In this document: positions 6,324 through 6,574 of the stretch, in pieces
Position numbering within the stretch: the first letter of the stretch is position 1
Layout of the letters: each line of letters starts with the position of its first letter
Assembly (NCBI GenBank): GCA_963966275.1
Contig: CAWZYQ010000187.1
Coordinates: 1 to 6,574, forward strand
Source of the DNA: UBA10427 sp003500135
GTDB taxonomy: Bacteria > Bacteroidota > Bacteroidia > Cytophagales > Cyclobacteriaceae
Length of the DNA: 6,574 bases
Direction of reading: 5' to 3'
Notes under the pieces: generated by a model
What the model was told of the DNA's origin: nothing
Databases searched by the model: none
What the model saw: only the letters and a program-made list of their open reading frames with translations
Position numbers and translations under genes: made by a program

Positions 6324-6574
6324 TAAACAGATTAAAGTCTAATGTTTAATGATGGTTGGAGAGTTGTGGATTTTAAGGAAATGAACCGAAGAGGAAGAAA
6401 GGTTTATTATCGACATTGAATGATTTCAGTGGCGCAGTTTGATCCGAAATCACTGGTATGGTCCGACCGAAATAACCATTATGACTGATCACCAGAATCA
6501 CCCGGAATATTTAGCGCTTTAACTATGGAAACTCAGGATTTGTCCATCCCGAGGTTATTCGGGATTCGGCCATA
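6324..6574. other. Downstream intergenic region without a convincing gene
   Basis: These 251 bases are richer in A/T than the preceding gene. I see no tRNA, no convincing gene and no strong terminator for the LOG-like gene; the only stem near its stop is an all-A/T 6-bp pairing (6331-6336 with 6345-6350). In the forward frame starting at 6342, reading runs 25 codons to TGA (6417-6419), 22 more to TGA (6486-6488), then stays open to the window edge, with an ATG at 6525. These pieces are too short to call as genes. They could be chance, a decayed gene, or (for the ATG at 6525) the start of a gene continuing beyond the window. Confidence 0.5.
6546..6565. repeat. Short 7-bp inverted repeat at the right edge
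   Basis: ATCCCGA (6546-6552) is mirrored exactly by TCGGGAT (6559-6565) around a 6-base loop. No T-run follows on either strand within the window, so a terminator cannot be claimed. It might be part of a larger repeat or a regulatory site cut by the window edge. Confidence 0.3.

Noticed and set aside
6421..6452. 7-bp inverted repeat TGATTTC / GAAATCA with an 18-base loop
   Set aside because: Weak A/T-rich stem with a long loop and no following T-run; consistent with chance.
6420..6488. Short 22-residue open frame
   Set aside because: It is too short, with no start signal and no recognisable content; kept only as part of the broken-frame observation.

Overview
The window looks like chromosomal DNA from a member of the Bacteroidota, most likely a Cytophagales-type marine or soil bacterium. 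This rests on three things. None of the four genes has a usable Shine-Dalgarno sequence at its start; the leaders are A/T-rich instead. The candidate promoters fit the Bacteroidota pattern (a TTTG-like -33 box and a TAnnTTTG-like -7 box) better than the E. coli pattern. The proteins also resemble families common in that phylum. The genus cannot be fixed from the sequence alone.

Layout from left to right. Bases 1-65 hold nothing recognisable. A small AT-rich minus-strand gene (66-644) encodes an exported protein of 192 residues, possibly an outer-membrane barrel. Upstream of it is a strong hairpin terminator (about 707-743) that ends the next minus-strand gene. That gene (759-4046) encodes a 1095-residue exported beta-propeller protein of the VPS10/sortilin-like, BNR-repeat type, often labelled 'glycosyl hydrolase' in databases without biochemical support. 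A 218-base divergent intergenic region (4047-4264) follows. It carries a candidate promoter for the propeller gene and a perfect 10-bp inverted repeat just ahead of the first plus-strand gene.

On the plus strand, menB (4265-5107) encodes 1,4-dihydroxy-2-naphthoyl-CoA synthase of menaquinone (vitamin K2) biosynthesis. A stem-loop separates it from a LOG-family Rossmann-fold gene (5178-6323), whose product is probably a nucleotide-binding or nucleotide-hydrolysing enzyme. The last 251 bases (6324-6574) contain no convincing gene. One forward frame there is interrupted only by two TGA codons, and a short inverted repeat lies at the edge.

The genes do not form an obvious single pathway. MenB is a cytoplasmic housekeeping enzyme of respiratory quinone synthesis, and the LOG-like protein is a cytoplasmic enzyme of unknown substrate. 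The two minus-strand products are exported and act in the envelope. I see no mobile element, CRISPR array, tRNA, rRNA or defence module, and no strong evidence of a new biological system. The items most worth checking are the menB leader inverted repeat, the unassigned roles of the large propeller protein and the LOG-like protein, and the compositional shift at the left end.
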